A DNA stretch of 64,000 bases from the NCBI GenBank assembly GCA_002162675.1, contig MAAE01000037.1, positions 158,255 through 222,254 on the forward strand, given 5' to 3'. Shown piece by piece: positions 34,940 through 47,179 of the stretch. A program made the translations under genes and the position numbers. Under the pieces are notes generated by a model. The model was given only the letters and a program-made list of their open reading frames with translations, made no database searches and was not told the origin of the DNA. Each line of letters starts with the position of its first letter. Position 1 is the first letter of the stretch. This stretch comes from Colwellia sp. 39_35_sub15_T18 (GTDB lineage: Bacteria; Pseudomonadota; Gammaproteobacteria; Enterobacterales; Alteromonadaceae).

Positions 34940-35970
34940 ATACAAGTAATAAAGTAATTCCACTGCATACGGCAAATACGATTGATGACGAAGCGTCTAT
35001 TTGGTTAGTAAGGCTAGACAATGGTAATTTATCAGATCAATCTAGAAAAGAATTAAAGGCCTGGTTGTCTGCCGATAAAAGACATCAGGTAGCATTAAAA
35101 GCGATGGCCGATATCTGGGATGGTATGGATGAAGTACTCCTTAATATTGATGATAATTCGACAAAAAATTTATCCTTATGGCCAATATTAACACCTGTTA
35201 TTAAACCTTTTTTATTGGCGGCAAGTGTCAGCTTTATAGCTATTTTACTATGGTTTACAATGCCTAATAATGTGCAAAAAGATTCTTATGTGACCTTAAT
35301 AGGACAGCAGATGGATGCAACATTTGATGACGGTTCAATCATACACTTAAATACCAATACTCGTATTGAAACTGAGTTTTCTGATGAGAAACGCATCATT
35401 AAACTCATAAAAGGTGAGGCTTTATTTGACGTTGCACATGATCCTGACCGGCCATTTATTGTTTATGCTGGTGATCGTTTAGTTAAAGCGATAGGAACAA
35501 AGTTTGTTGTTCATTTAAAACCTGACAATATTCAAGTTACCGTTACTGATGGTAAAGTTAAAATGTCAAAAGTGCCACTCAATACAAAATTAACGGATAT
35601 TAAAAAATTAAATAGTACCACCATTCAAAAAGATGATGTTTATATTACTAAGGGTGAAAAAGTTATCGTGGGTAGTAATCAAATACCAAAATTAACTCAC
35701 ATCAAACCAGAGAATATAAAACGTAAACTTGCATGGCTTGATGGAAAATTAATTTTTGAGAATGAAGAATTGTTTGACGTTATCGAAGAGGTTAATCGTT
35801 ATGTCGATATTCAAATTGTGTTAAAAGAGCCTTCACTACACAGTATTCGAATCAGTGGTCGTTTTGATCTAGGAGACAGTGAAGCATTAATTGAAGCATT
35901 AGAGCTTTCTTTTAATGTCAAGTCTCTACGGCTTGATTCAAATAAAATATTACTGACTAAGAAAATATAA
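34936..35970 (+). CDS. FecR-like transmembrane regulator of the ECF sigma factor
   Basis: A 344-residue single-pass membrane protein. Residues 15-65 are the N-terminal cytoplasmic domain that contacts the sigma factor (EASIWLVRLDNGNLSDQSRK), 89-109 the membrane helix (IKPFLLAASVSFIAILLWFTM without flanks), 130-215 the periplasmic FecR domain (DDGSIIHLNTNTRIE, KGEALFDVAHDPDRPFIVYA) and 270-340 a C-terminal domain that would meet the receptor's signalling domain. It relays occupancy of the outer-membrane receptor to the sigma factor. The start overlaps the sigma gene by four bases. A perfect 38-base palindrome follows 65 bases after the stop and may end this transcript. Confidence 0.92.
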   Translation: MNTSNKVIPLHTANTIDDEASIWLVRLDNGNLSDQSRKELKAWLSADKRHQVALKAMADIWDGMDEVLLNIDDNSTKNLSLWPILTPVIKPFLLAASVSFIAILLWFTMPNNVQKDSYVTLIGQQMDATFDDGSIIHLNTNTRIETEFSDEKRIIKLIKGEALFDVAHDPDRPFIVYAGDRLVKAIGTKFVVHLKPDNIQVTVTDGKVKMSKVPLNTKLTDIKKLNSTTIQKDDVYITKGEKVIVGSNQIPKLTHIKPENIKRKLAWLDGKLIFENEELFDVIEEVNRYVDIQIVLKEPSLHSIRISGRFDLGDSEALIEALELSFNVKSLRLDSNKILLTKKI

Positions 35971-36035
35971 CGGTTCAAGCTAAATAAAATTTATTTTAGG
36001 ATCCCCAGAAGAACGAGTTGATTGCACCTTCTCAA

Positions 36036-36073
36036 AGCTGCCTACATGTTGATTAATCAACATGTAGGCAGCT
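36036..36073. repeat. perfect 38-base palindrome
   Basis: The left half AGCTGCCTACATGTTGATT is followed with no spacer by its exact reverse complement. There is no T run, so it is either a factor-assisted stop after the FecR gene or a palindromic element. A related CCTACAT hairpin occurs at 58392-58407. Confidence 0.85.
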
Positions 36074-36173
36074 ACCCCACTATATTCTACTCAAGTTCGA
36101 AAAATACCAGGCTGTTTTCGCTCAGCAAACCGTGATGATATTCTTGTTCGTTTTTACCGTAAAAACAACCCCG

Positions 36174-36209
36174 AAAGCTATTGTAAAAGCTATCGTAAAA
36201 GCTATCGTA
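36174..36209. repeat. three tandem copies of a 12-base unit
   Basis: AAAGCTATTGTA, AAAGCTATCGTA and AAAGCTATCGTA follow each other without gap. The unit length is a multiple of three, which keeps a reverse frame open and creates the spurious FYDSFYDSFYNSF ORF. Confidence 0.85.
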
Positions 36210-36472
36210 AAAATAACCCTCAAAGAAAGAGGTCAATAGGTTTGACACACTCATTGATTGATTTATCGACAAAGCTTTTATTGCCACTGTTAATTAATTC
36301 AGCCCATCAATTGGCAGGCTTAATAGCGACTTAAAAATTAAATTTTAATAAATAAACAAATTTTTTACGGATTTACATACCACCTTGCTCTTTAGTGTAA
36401 GTTGCAAAAAAATTAATTTAATAGCAACTGTCTAAATAATAATATCTATTTAAACCTTGGGAAGAAAATAAC

Positions 36473-39040
36473 ATGTCGATAAAATTTAAAACTACAACGT
36501 TAGCCATTGCCGTAAGCATGGCGCTAGGTACTGTATCTAGCTATGCTGCAGAAAATAATGCACAAGTAGAAGAAGTTGAACGTATTGCCGTTGTTGGCTC
36601 TCGTGGTGCACCTCGTTCTGTAAATGACTCTCCAGTACCTATTGATTTAATCGGTGCAGAAGAACTAGAACGTGGTGGCAACACTAATATGTTGGAGTTG
36701 CTCAAAGGAACGGTTCCGTCATTTAACGTTCATGAAAATCCTATTTCAGATGCGGCCAGTTTAGTTAAACCCGCTAACCTTCGTGGCCTATCTTCAGACA
36801 GTACGCTAATACTCGTTAATGGTAAGCGTCGTCACCGTGCCTCGGTTATTGCCTTATTAGGTGGTGGCATTAATGATGGTGCACAAGGTCCAGACATCTC
36901 TGTTATCCCAAGTTCAGCGTTGAAACAAGTTGAGGTATTACGCGATGGCGCAGCGGCTCAATATGGTTCAGATGCTATTGCTGGTGTATTGAACTTTGTA
37001 CTTAAAGATGATGATGATGGTGGTTCTTTAACGGTACGTCATGGCGAATATTATGAAGGTGATGGTACGACAACTGAACTTTCGGGTAATGTAGGTATGC
37101 CATTAACTAAAGATGGTTTTGCTAATGTAAGTTTTCAATATAAAACAGCTGATGCAACGAGTAGAAGTGTACAACGTCCTGATGCTGCCGCTTTTATTGC
37201 TGCTGGTGTTCCTGATGTTGGTGACCCGGCACAAATTTGGGGCTCTCCAGAAATTGAAGATGACCTCACTATTTTTGCTAACTTGGGTTTAGATTTAGGC
37301 AATGATAGCGAAGCTTATATGTTTGGTAACTTTTCTGAACGTAATGTACGTGGTGGTTTCTATTATCGTAACCCGCATACACGTGGTGGTGTGTATTCAA
37401 ATGATGGTGGTGAAACATTACTTATTGCTGATATTGCTGAGGCTGAGGGTGCCGAAAGAACTTGTCAACCTGTTGCTATTACTAGTGATAATGTGTTAAC
37501 ACAAGTCGATTACATCAACAATGTCGCGAATAATGATAATTGTTTTTCCTTCAATGAAATGTTACCCGGTGGTTTTACTCCAAACTTTGGTGGCAATATT
37601 GTTGATACAAGTTTAACAGTGGGTACACGTGGTCAAATTGATGACACGTTATCTTATGATATTAGCGGCTCTGTTGGTCGCAATGAATCAAGTTATGTTA
37701 TCTACGATACGTTAAATGCTTCTTTAGGCCCAGACACGCCTCGTGATTTTAATCCGGGTAAACATATTCAATTAGAAAAATTCTTTAATGTTGATTTAGT
37801 GAAAGATATTGACATTGACGCATTCGATTCACCTTTAATTATTGCCGGTGGTTATGAATGGCACCAAGAAACATTTGAAGTTGTGGCAGGTGATATAGCT
37901 TCATTTACTGCTGGCCCATACACAGATCAAGGTTTTGGTATAGGTTCAAATGGTTTCCCTGGTTTTAAACCTGCATCAGCAGGTGAGTTTTCTCGTCAAA
38001 ACTATGCCTTTTATGTTGATGTTGAAGCACAATTTACAGAGCAGTTTTTGATGGGCTTTGCCGTTCGTTATGAAGACTACAGTACCTTTGGTGATACCAC
38101 TAACTATAAACTTACTGCACAATACCGCGTCACGGATGATTTCTCAGTTCGTGGCTCTCTTGGTACAGGTTTCCGTGCACCAACAGTTGGCCAAGCTAAT
38201 TATTCAAACGTACAAACATCTTTAGATGGTGGACAGTTAGTTGATTCGGCATTATTACCAGCAACAAACCCTATTGCAATGCAACTTGGCTCTACAGAGC
38301 TAACTCCTGAAGAGTCAAATAGCTTTGCATTTGGTGCGGTTTGGGAAATTGCAGGGGTTTTCTTTACTTTAGATTATTATAACATTGAAGTAACAGACCG
38401 TGTTTCTCAATCAACTAAGTATACATTAACTGAAGACGACAAAAATGCATTGAAAGAGGCTGGTGTACCCAATGTAGATTCAATTCAGCAAGTAAGTTTC
38501 TTTACTAATGACTTTGACACTACAACAGAGGGCATTGATTTTGTTGCTAACTATTCTACTAGTCTTTTCGACGGTGAGACTTCGCTTAGCTTAGCTTATA
38601 ACTGGAATGAAACAACGGTTGATGATTATTCTGAAGTAACAGGTGATTTTAAAGTTTCACGTTTAGAAAATGATTTACCTAATCATCGTGGTACGTTTAC
38701 TTTGTCACAAACATGGGATCAAGTAAGTTTGTTTACGCGTGTTAATTACTATGGTGAATATCAAGGTGTTCATGTAGATTATGATGCCACGGTTAATGAA
38801 GGCAGTGCAGCAATTACAGTAGATGCAGAAGTTAGTTACTTTGTAAATGATGATATTACGCTTTCTATCGGTGCTCAAAACCTATTGGATCAAGAAGCTG
38901 AAAGAATCAATTTTACTGAACAAGGCGCTGCTGATTGTGGTGGTTGTGTGAACAATCAATGGGGTGGTAAATATTATGAAACATCTCCATTTGGCTTCAA
39001 TGGTGGTTTTTACTACGTAAAAGCAACTTATAATTTTTAA
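36473..39040 (+). CDS. TonB-dependent receptor without signalling domain
   Basis: An 855-residue outer-membrane receptor. The signal peptide is residues 1-25 (ending SSYAAEN). The plug starts almost at once with VVGSRGAPRSVNDSPVPIDLI and contains PANLRGL, LILVNGKRRHR and VLRDGAAAQYGSDAIAGVLNF; the barrel ends in YYVKATYNF. It has no STN domain, so it should transport without signalling. It resembles the downstream 972-residue receptor over plug and barrel, including the cysteine-containing ADC/NDNCFSFNEMLPGGFTPNFGG loop. It follows the FecI/FecR genes and is probably a target of that sigma factor. A terminator follows at 39073. Ligand unknown. Confidence 0.92.
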   Translation: MSIKFKTTTLAIAVSMALGTVSSYAAENNAQVEEVERIAVVGSRGAPRSVNDSPVPIDLIGAEELERGGNTNMLELLKGTVPSFNVHENPISDAASLVKPANLRGLSSDSTLILVNGKRRHRASVIALLGGGINDGAQGPDISVIPSSALKQVEVLRDGAAAQYGSDAIAGVLNFVLKDDDDGGSLTVRHGEYYEGDGTTTELSGNVGMPLTKDGFANVSFQYKTADATSRSVQRPDAAAFIAAGVPDVGDPAQIWGSPEIEDDLTIFANLGLDLGNDSEAYMFGNFSERNVRGGFYYRNPHTRGGVYSNDGGETLLIADIAEAEGAERTCQPVAITSDNVLTQVDYINNVANNDNCFSFNEMLPGGFTPNFGGNIVDTSLTVGTRGQIDDTLSYDISGSVGRNESSYVIYDTLNASLGPDTPRDFNPGKHIQLEKFFNVDLVKDIDIDAFDSPLIIAGGYEWHQETFEVVAGDIASFTAGPYTDQGFGIGSNGFPGFKPASAGEFSRQNYAFYVDVEAQFTEQFLMGFAVRYEDYSTFGDTTNYKLTAQYRVTDDFSVRGSLGTGFRAPTVGQANYSNVQTSLDGGQLVDSALLPATNPIAMQLGSTELTPEESNSFAFGAVWEIAGVFFTLDYYNIEVTDRVSQSTKYTLTEDDKNALKEAGVPNVDSIQQVSFFTNDFDTTTEGIDFVANYSTSLFDGETSLSLAYNWNETTVDDYSEVTGDFKVSRLENDLPNHRGTFTLSQTWDQVSLFTRVNYYGEYQGVHVDYDATVNEGSAAITVDAEVSYFVNDDITLSIGAQNLLDQEAERINFTEQGAADCGGCVNNQWGGKYYETSPFGFNGGFYYVKATYNF

Positions 39041-39072
39041 TAACGTATAAATTAGCAGAAGTTTGTTAATAT

Positions 39073-39101
39073 AAAAACCTCAGCATTTGCTGGGGTTTTT
39101 T
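39073..39101 (+). terminator. intrinsic terminator after the first TonB receptor
   Basis: AAAACC-CAGCA pairs with TGCTG-GGTTTT with one mismatch and ends in a T run, 33 bases after the stop. The second receptor therefore needs its own promoter. Confidence 0.85.
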
Positions 39102-39271
39102 ATATTTAGCAAGTAGAGTACTGTTTTACTTATTCTGCAAGCGCGATGAAATAACTATAAATTCACCCCCAAAAAAGGTAATAATATAACCGCGAGAGTG
39201 GCTCACATTGTCAATATAAATAGTGAGTTTATTTTTTGGGGTAAATTAACAAAAATCGAGATATGCATTAA

Positions 39272-42190
39272 GTGTTTAGTCGCCTATTAAAACAAAAAAA
39301 GAGGAAATACATTCAGTTTTATATCGTGTTTTTCTTATTAGGCAATACTTTGGTCTGTCAAGCTGCTGAGCGTTACCTATTTCAGTTACCGGCAACGAAT
39401 GCCGACGCGGCTTTAGAAAAATTAGCAGATATAACAGGATACTCACTTATATATCCATTTGATGATTCTATTGTCGTCATGACCAATCCGCTTTTTGGTA
39501 CTTATTCACTTTCAGATGCCTTAGCTAAACTTCTTCTTAATACCCCTTTAAGTGCTATTGCAACCAAAAAGCGTGTGATTGCGGTTTCTTCCATATTGAA
39601 CAATGCCAATAATAACTCCAAGCACGTTGATACCAATATATTAAATGAAGTTGCAGCCGCCACTTTATCTGCCGATAATCTTTCTTCTTCGGCTGAAAAC
39701 AGATCAAAAAACTCTAATCATGAGCTTGAGAAAGAACACATTCTAATTATAGGTTCACGTCGCCTAAACCGATCGCCTAGTGATGCCTTGGCACCATTAG
39801 ACATTATTAATAAGCAAGATTTAAAAGCACGAGGTAATAACGATATTATATCTACTCTATCGCATGTTATTCCCTCATATAACGTAAGTCAGGAAGCGAT
39901 TAGCGACGCTGGCACTATGGTAAGACCAGCCAATCTTAGAGGGTTACCCACTGATAGTTTATTAATATTAGTTAATGGTAAACGGCGTCATCGTAGTGGT
40001 GTTATTTATGAGTACATATCAGGATTAAATGTAGGTGCCCACGGGGTAGATCTAGAACCTATCCCTAGTATTGCGCTTAAAAGTGTAGAAGTTTTACGCG
40101 ATGGAGCTGCTGCGCAATATGGTTCTGATGCTATAGCGGGGGTGATTAATTTTCGATTAGAAAACAGTGCAGAAGTCAACCGTATTGAAATACGCACAGG
40201 TCAATACTATGAAGGAGATGGTACTAGGTTTGAGCTATCGGGTATTTTGGGAGCCAATATTGGTGACAGTGGTGCGGCCAATTTATCATTTGAACTATCA
40301 GAAAGTGATGCAACATCTAGAGGTATTCAAGATCCTGCGGTGCAGAGTTTAATTAATAGTGGCATTAGCAAAAATGATATACAAGATCCGGTTGTAATTT
40401 GGGGGGCTCCTGAAATAACCAACAATATTAAAATTTTTGGCAATATGGAAATTGATATTGGGGATAGCAACCATTATAAACAACTTTATCTATTTGGTAA
40501 CTGGGCTCAGCGTGATGTTGAGGGCAGTTTTTTTTATCGAAACCCTAATACACGAGCAGGTATATTTACCAATCCAAATAATGGTACTCGTCTATTCTTT
40601 GATATGACCAATAATAATACCGGGAATTGTCCAACGCCTACCATTCCAGGAAGCACTGATGATGCTGAGGCCTTGGCAGCAGTTTCAGCCAACGCTGATT
40701 GTTTTTCTTTTAATGAACGATTTCCTGGTGGTTTTACCCCAAGATTTGGCGGTAGAATAACCGATTTTAGCACAGTCGCTGGTGTGCGAGGTTCGTTAGA
40801 TAATAATGAAGCTGAATTTACTTATGATATTAGTATGGTTGTCGGTAGGAACCATATTGATTATGAATTACGTAATAGTGTCAATGCATCATTAGGTGAA
40901 AACTCACCGACAGACTTTGAATTGGGCTCTCAAATTCAAACAGAGCGTGTATTCAATGCTGATTTCACTTATCTTCTGGACGTTGGTTTTGAGTCGGAGT
41001 TAAATGTAGCCTTTGGCTATCAAAATCATTTTGAACAATTTGAAGTTGTCGCTGGAGATAAAGCATCGTATGAAGCAGGTTCTTTTTCGAACAATGGTGA
41101 AGCCATAGGCTCAAATGGTTTTCCTGGCTTCTCTCCCGATACTGCGAATATAAACGATCGTACCTCTAATGCCGTATATTTAGATATTGAAGGCGATTTT
41201 ACTGAGGATCTTTCCGTATCACTTGCGATCAGATATGAAGAAATAGGTAAAATAGGTAATAGCTTTGATGGTAAGCTTTCAGCACGTTTGCAAGTAACCG
41301 ATGATATTGCCTTACGTTCAACACTAAGTACTGGGTTTCGTGCCCCCACTGTAGGACAGTCAACTCTTCAACGTATATCCACCTCAAATTCTATCGTAAA
41401 TGATCTTGTCGTACAGCAAAGATCGCAATTGGTAAGTGCTTTGAGCCCTATTGCAACGGCACGCTCTGGTGGAGGGCTTGAACCAGAAACTGCTAATAGT
41501 TTTAGTTTCGGTCTTTTATCTGAGATAGGCCGCGTTAATGTTACCTTGGATTATTTTTATATTGCCGTAGATGATCGGTTATCATTATTCTCGAGTGAAA
41601 TAACAGCAAGTGATGCTCCGTTATTAACCGCTTCTGATATTAGTTCAAACGTAACAAATATTCAGTATTATGCTAACGATTTCAATTCAAAGACCCAAGG
41701 TATTGATTTGGTGGCAAGTTTACCATTTGAATTTGTGGGTGGAAATGATCTGTTATCATTAGCATTTAATTATACTGACACAGATTTAGAAGTTACCAAT
41801 CCTAAAAGTCCAATCTCAAATATTAATGTACGTAAAGAGCGTGAAGAAGGAGTTCCAAAAACGCGAGGAATATTAACATACTCTCACTCTCAGGAAGGGT
41901 TAAATGCAATGGTTCGCATTAATTATTATGGCAGTTTTTATAACGCACAATTTAATGATGTATCTCTCATTGAAAAAGTTGACCCTGTCATTATTACTGA
42001 CATGGAAGTTTCCTATGATTTTACGGATAGTTTAGTTATCGCTTTAGGGGCTAAAAATATTTTTGATATATATCCAGAGGAATACAGTGCAGGCCGTTCT
42101 GCGGGGTTTTTAGGTGCTATATATCCTTTAAATTCCCCAAATGGTTTCAACGGCGGTCATTATTACCTTCGTATGGGATGGGATTTCTAA
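39272..42190 (+). CDS. TonB-dependent transducer with N-terminal STN domain (FecA-like)
   Basis: A 972-residue outer-membrane receptor able to signal. A signal peptide (about 1-31, ending CQAAERY) is followed by an STN domain at about 35-110 (FQLPATNADAALEKLADITG, IVVMTNPLFGTYSLSDALAKLL), then a linker, and a plug with PANLRGL, LILVNGKRRHR and VLRDGAAAQYGSDAIAGVINF. The barrel ends HYYLRMGWDF. The STN domain is the part that contacts FecR, so this receptor is the probable sensor for the sigma factor at 34364. The start is GTG at 39272; a nearby ATG is out of frame. It is a paralogue of the preceding receptor, extended by the signalling domain. Confidence 0.92.
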   Translation: MFSRLLKQKKRKYIQFYIVFFLLGNTLVCQAAERYLFQLPATNADAALEKLADITGYSLIYPFDDSIVVMTNPLFGTYSLSDALAKLLLNTPLSAIATKKRVIAVSSILNNANNNSKHVDTNILNEVAAATLSADNLSSSAENRSKNSNHELEKEHILIIGSRRLNRSPSDALAPLDIINKQDLKARGNNDIISTLSHVIPSYNVSQEAISDAGTMVRPANLRGLPTDSLLILVNGKRRHRSGVIYEYISGLNVGAHGVDLEPIPSIALKSVEVLRDGAAAQYGSDAIAGVINFRLENSAEVNRIEIRTGQYYEGDGTRFELSGILGANIGDSGAANLSFELSESDATSRGIQDPAVQSLINSGISKNDIQDPVVIWGAPEITNNIKIFGNMEIDIGDSNHYKQLYLFGNWAQRDVEGSFFYRNPNTRAGIFTNPNNGTRLFFDMTNNNTGNCPTPTIPGSTDDAEALAAVSANADCFSFNERFPGGFTPRFGGRITDFSTVAGVRGSLDNNEAEFTYDISMVVGRNHIDYELRNSVNASLGENSPTDFELGSQIQTERVFNADFTYLLDVGFESELNVAFGYQNHFEQFEVVAGDKASYEAGSFSNNGEAIGSNGFPGFSPDTANINDRTSNAVYLDIEGDFTEDLSVSLAIRYEEIGKIGNSFDGKLSARLQVTDDIALRSTLSTGFRAPTVGQSTLQRISTSNSIVNDLVVQQRSQLVSALSPIATARSGGGLEPETANSFSFGLLSEIGRVNVTLDYFYIAVDDRLSLFSSEITASDAPLLTASDISSNVTNIQYYANDFNSKTQGIDLVASLPFEFVGGNDLLSLAFNYTDTDLEVTNPKSPISNINVRKEREEGVPKTRGILTYSHSQEGLNAMVRINYYGSFYNAQFNDVSLIEKVDPVIITDMEVSYDFTDSLVIALGAKNIFDIYPEEYSAGRSAGFLGAIYPLNSPNGFNGGHYYLRMGWDF

Positions 42191-44569
<2,379 letters not shown>

Positions 44570-44602
44570 AGTATCAATAAGCAGCCTAGTTACTTAACGA
44601 TA

Positions 44603-44631
44603 AAGCTCAGTATCAATACGATACTGAGCTT
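44603..44631. terminator. hairpin between convergent fadH and GGDEF-EAL gene
   Basis: AAGCTCAGTATC at 44603-44614 pairs perfectly with GATACTGAGCTT at 44620-44631. The T tail is short on both sides, so it may act as a weak two-way terminator. Confidence 0.6.
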
Positions 44632-44663
44632 CTACTGAGCGGTTACTTAGTTAAACAACTCAT

Positions 44664-44697
44664 CTATTTAAATAACTCACCTATTTAAATAACTCAC
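44664..44697. repeat. 17-base tandem duplication at the stop codon of the GGDEF-EAL gene
   Basis: CTATTTAAATAACTCAC occurs twice in succession. The second copy carries the last codons and stop of the minus-strand gene; the first copy repeats the same bases beyond it. Confidence 0.85.
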
Positions 44698-47179
44698 CCA
44701 CAGGTTTAGGCTTACCTAAATGATAACCCTGTGCATAAGTAATACCAATATCAGCAAGTATCTGTAGGGTTGCCTCGTTTTCAACAAATTCTGCCACGGT
44801 TTTCTTACCTAAAGCGGTCGCCACTTCATAAATCGCTTTAACCAAGGCTAAATCAACAGAGTTAGTCGCCAAATCAACAATAAATGAACCATCAATTTTC
44901 ACAGATTGTGCAGGCAGTTGTTTTAAATAACTAAAGGTACTAAAACCAGTACCAAAATCATCAATTGAAAAAGCGCAGCCTAATACACTGAGTTTCTCAA
45001 TCATGTTTTGTGTTGCGGTAATGTTAGTTAAACTAGCACTTTCGGTTAATTCAAAAATAATACGATTAGCATTCACTTGATATTCGGCTAGCTTATTTTC
45101 AATCAGTGGTAATAAACGTTCGTCACTAAATCCTTGCGCCGATAAGTTAATGGCTATTTTATTTAGCTGCGGATGTTGCGCTAAATAATAAATAGCTTTA
45201 CTGATCACTTGCCTGTCGAGCAAACTCATATCGCCTTCACGCTCTAAGGCAGGAATAAACTCACCTGGCGGTATTATTTTACCATCCAACTCTAACCTGA
45301 CTAATGCTTCGTAATAGGCAACCTCTTTGGTGATAATGTTAATAATGGGCTGAAAGTGTAATACTAAATTATCATCGGCTACGGCTTGGTGCAGCGTTCT
45401 TGCCCATTCAAGACTTGCTTGTAAATCTTTACTTAAGGCATCATGTTGACTATAAACATGGGCTAAATTACGACCTTGTTTTTTAGCGGCATACAAGGCA
45501 ATATCGGCTCGCTTCATATACTCTTCTGCGGCAAACTCTTCACCCGCGAACTCTTCACCATCAATTTCAGCAATGCCAATAGAGCAGTTAACCTTAAATA
45601 CTTGTCCTTCAATTTTGCATTGATAATCATCGAGTAATTTACAAATATTCGTCGCTAACGTAAATGCCGTTGCTTGGTTAGTATTAGGAAATAATAACGC
45701 AAATTCGTCACCACCAATGCGGGCGATAAAATCACTTTCTCTTAACCGTGAGCTGATCAGCTCTGAAATATTACGTAAAACAATGTCGCCATGGTGGTGG
45801 CCAAGTGTATCATTAATAACTTTAAAACGATCGAGATCTAAATAAAGTAAAGCATGAGGGCCATTGCCACGCGAAGCGGTTGCTGAAAACTGTTTTAATT
45901 CTGCTTCAAAATATAAACGATTATATAAACCCGTTAAGCCATCGTGCATGGCTAAGTATTCAAGATCATTTTGCGCTTTTTTACGAGAGGTGACATTATC
46001 AATAGTGCCTGAAATACACCGGCTTTTCTGATTTTCTGCTAAGGTAATTTCAAAGCGAGCCTCAACCCATAACTCCTCATTAAATTTATTTTTCAACTTA
46101 AATTCAAAATTATGCGATTGCACATTACCTGAAAGAATAGTTAGCAGTTCGTTGGAAATATAATGCCCTGTCGCTTGAGGTTTTTCGATAAAATCGAGTA
46201 ATGAGCGTTGCTGTGATTCGATAATGGTATAGCCAGTAAACTTTTCCCATGCTTTGTTTAAAAAGCAAATATCACCGTTGCCATCAAGCTTGATGATAAT
46301 AGAGCCAAGCTGATCTAATAAACTCTGATGTTGCGCTAAAATCTGTTTATACTCGGCACGACTTTGATTGAGAGATTTAACTTTATCAGCAAACTGCAAA
46401 TTACTGATAATAAAGTCTTCACGCCGCGCTGCCGTTTCACATACTCGGCGTAATTGCTCTGCTCTAAAAGGTTTAGTAACAAAATCTGCAGCACCATTTA
46501 ACATTAATTCTTCAGCTAACTCCATGGTATGGTTAGCGGTCATGATCACCACAGATTGCGAAGGTTTTTCTTGCATCATAGCGGCAAGCACTTCGTTACC
46601 TGAGATCCCTGGCAACATCACGTCTAATAACACCAATGAATATTCTTTTTCCCGCCATAATGCTAAACCAGACTCACCATCTTCGGCACTATCAATAGTA
46701 AAACGGTTAGTTAAAATTCGGTTCACTAAATGTCGAGTATCAGTATTGTCTTCAATGACCAATAATGAGGACTTTTCCATCTCGGCAAGCGGTGTTAGTT
46801 GATTTTGATTAATAATCGCTAACAGTTTTTCACGCTCAGAAAAAGCAATAAGACGGTTAATACCAAATTCACGTGCTGTTGCACTAGCTAAGTGTTCACA
46901 CCAAGTGTTAGCCACCACGATAAAAGGAGTGTCTGCGGCACATTTAAACACGCCAGAACGTACCATTCTGGCTAAGCGCCAACTATCAAAGTTGTCTAAG
47001 TTAATATTGCTGATAACAAAATCAATACTTTCAATTTTTAATATATCGATGGCAGCCCGAGCTGACGAAGCAGGTAGGATAGTAAATTGCGTTCCTGAGA
47101 CTAACAGCTGCTCTAATTGGCTTAGCCTGTCAGCATTAGTATTAAGTAATAACAGTTGTTTTTTTGATGGCGACTGCAA
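44681..47179 (-). CDS. REC-REC-PAS-GGDEF-EAL cyclic-di-GMP signalling protein
   Basis: An 832-residue cytoplasmic protein. The first receiver (1-120) is degenerate, with Asn where the phospho-accepting Asp should be (FVISNINLDNF). The second (about 137-255) is intact, with LVLLDVMLPGISG and VTKPF. A PAS domain follows (285-395), then GGDEF (405-565) with an intact RIGGDEF motif for diguanylate cyclase and an EAL domain (585-832) with YEALVRLE and the phosphodiesterase motifs ISAQ-like INLSAQGF and DDFGTGFSTF. Both activities are possible. A duplicated GEEFAGEEFAAEEY segment lies within the GGDEF part. No kinase is adjacent. It may feed the PilZ protein at 9568, which is inferred. Confidence 0.9.
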   Translation of the reverse strand: MQSPSKKQLLLLNTNADRLSQLEQLLVSGTQFTILPASSARAAIDILKIESIDFVISNINLDNFDSWRLARMVRSGVFKCAADTPFIVVANTWCEHLASATAREFGINRLIAFSEREKLLAIINQNQLTPLAEMEKSSLLVIEDNTDTRHLVNRILTNRFTIDSAEDGESGLALWREKEYSLVLLDVMLPGISGNEVLAAMMQEKPSQSVVIMTANHTMELAEELMLNGAADFVTKPFRAEQLRRVCETAARREDFIISNLQFADKVKSLNQSRAEYKQILAQHQSLLDQLGSIIIKLDGNGDICFLNKAWEKFTGYTIIESQQRSLLDFIEKPQATGHYISNELLTILSGNVQSHNFEFKLKNKFNEELWVEARFEITLAENQKSRCISGTIDNVTSRKKAQNDLEYLAMHDGLTGLYNRLYFEAELKQFSATASRGNGPHALLYLDLDRFKVINDTLGHHHGDIVLRNISELISSRLRESDFIARIGGDEFALLFPNTNQATAFTLATNICKLLDDYQCKIEGQVFKVNCSIGIAEIDGEEFAGEEFAAEEYMKRADIALYAAKKQGRNLAHVYSQHDALSKDLQASLEWARTLHQAVADDNLVLHFQPIINIITKEVAYYEALVRLELDGKIIPPGEFIPALEREGDMSLLDRQVISKAIYYLAQHPQLNKIAINLSAQGFSDERLLPLIENKLAEYQVNANRIIFELTESASLTNITATQNMIEKLSVLGCAFSIDDFGTGFSTFSYLKQLPAQSVKIDGSFIVDLATNSVDLALVKAIYEVATALGKKTVAEFVENEATLQILADIGITYAQGYHLGKPKPVGELFK

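Larger units (their letters stand above)
35971..36472. other. 502-base region between fecR-like gene and first TonB receptor
   Basis: Contains a perfect 38-base palindrome, a three-copy 12-base repeat and an AT-rich stretch that should carry the sigma-dependent receptor promoter. A 66-codon minus-strand ORF here is a product of the repeat and is not called. Confidence 0.6.

Noticed and set aside
36087..36287. 66-codon minus-strand ORF with FYDSFYDSFYNSF
   Set aside because: Its repetitive middle is the reverse reading of a three-copy 12-base repeat, and it has no ribosome-binding site or recognisable domain.
46368..46802. 144-codon plus-strand ORF
   Set aside because: It lies wholly antisense to the receiver domains of the GGDEF-EAL gene, which has full domain support.
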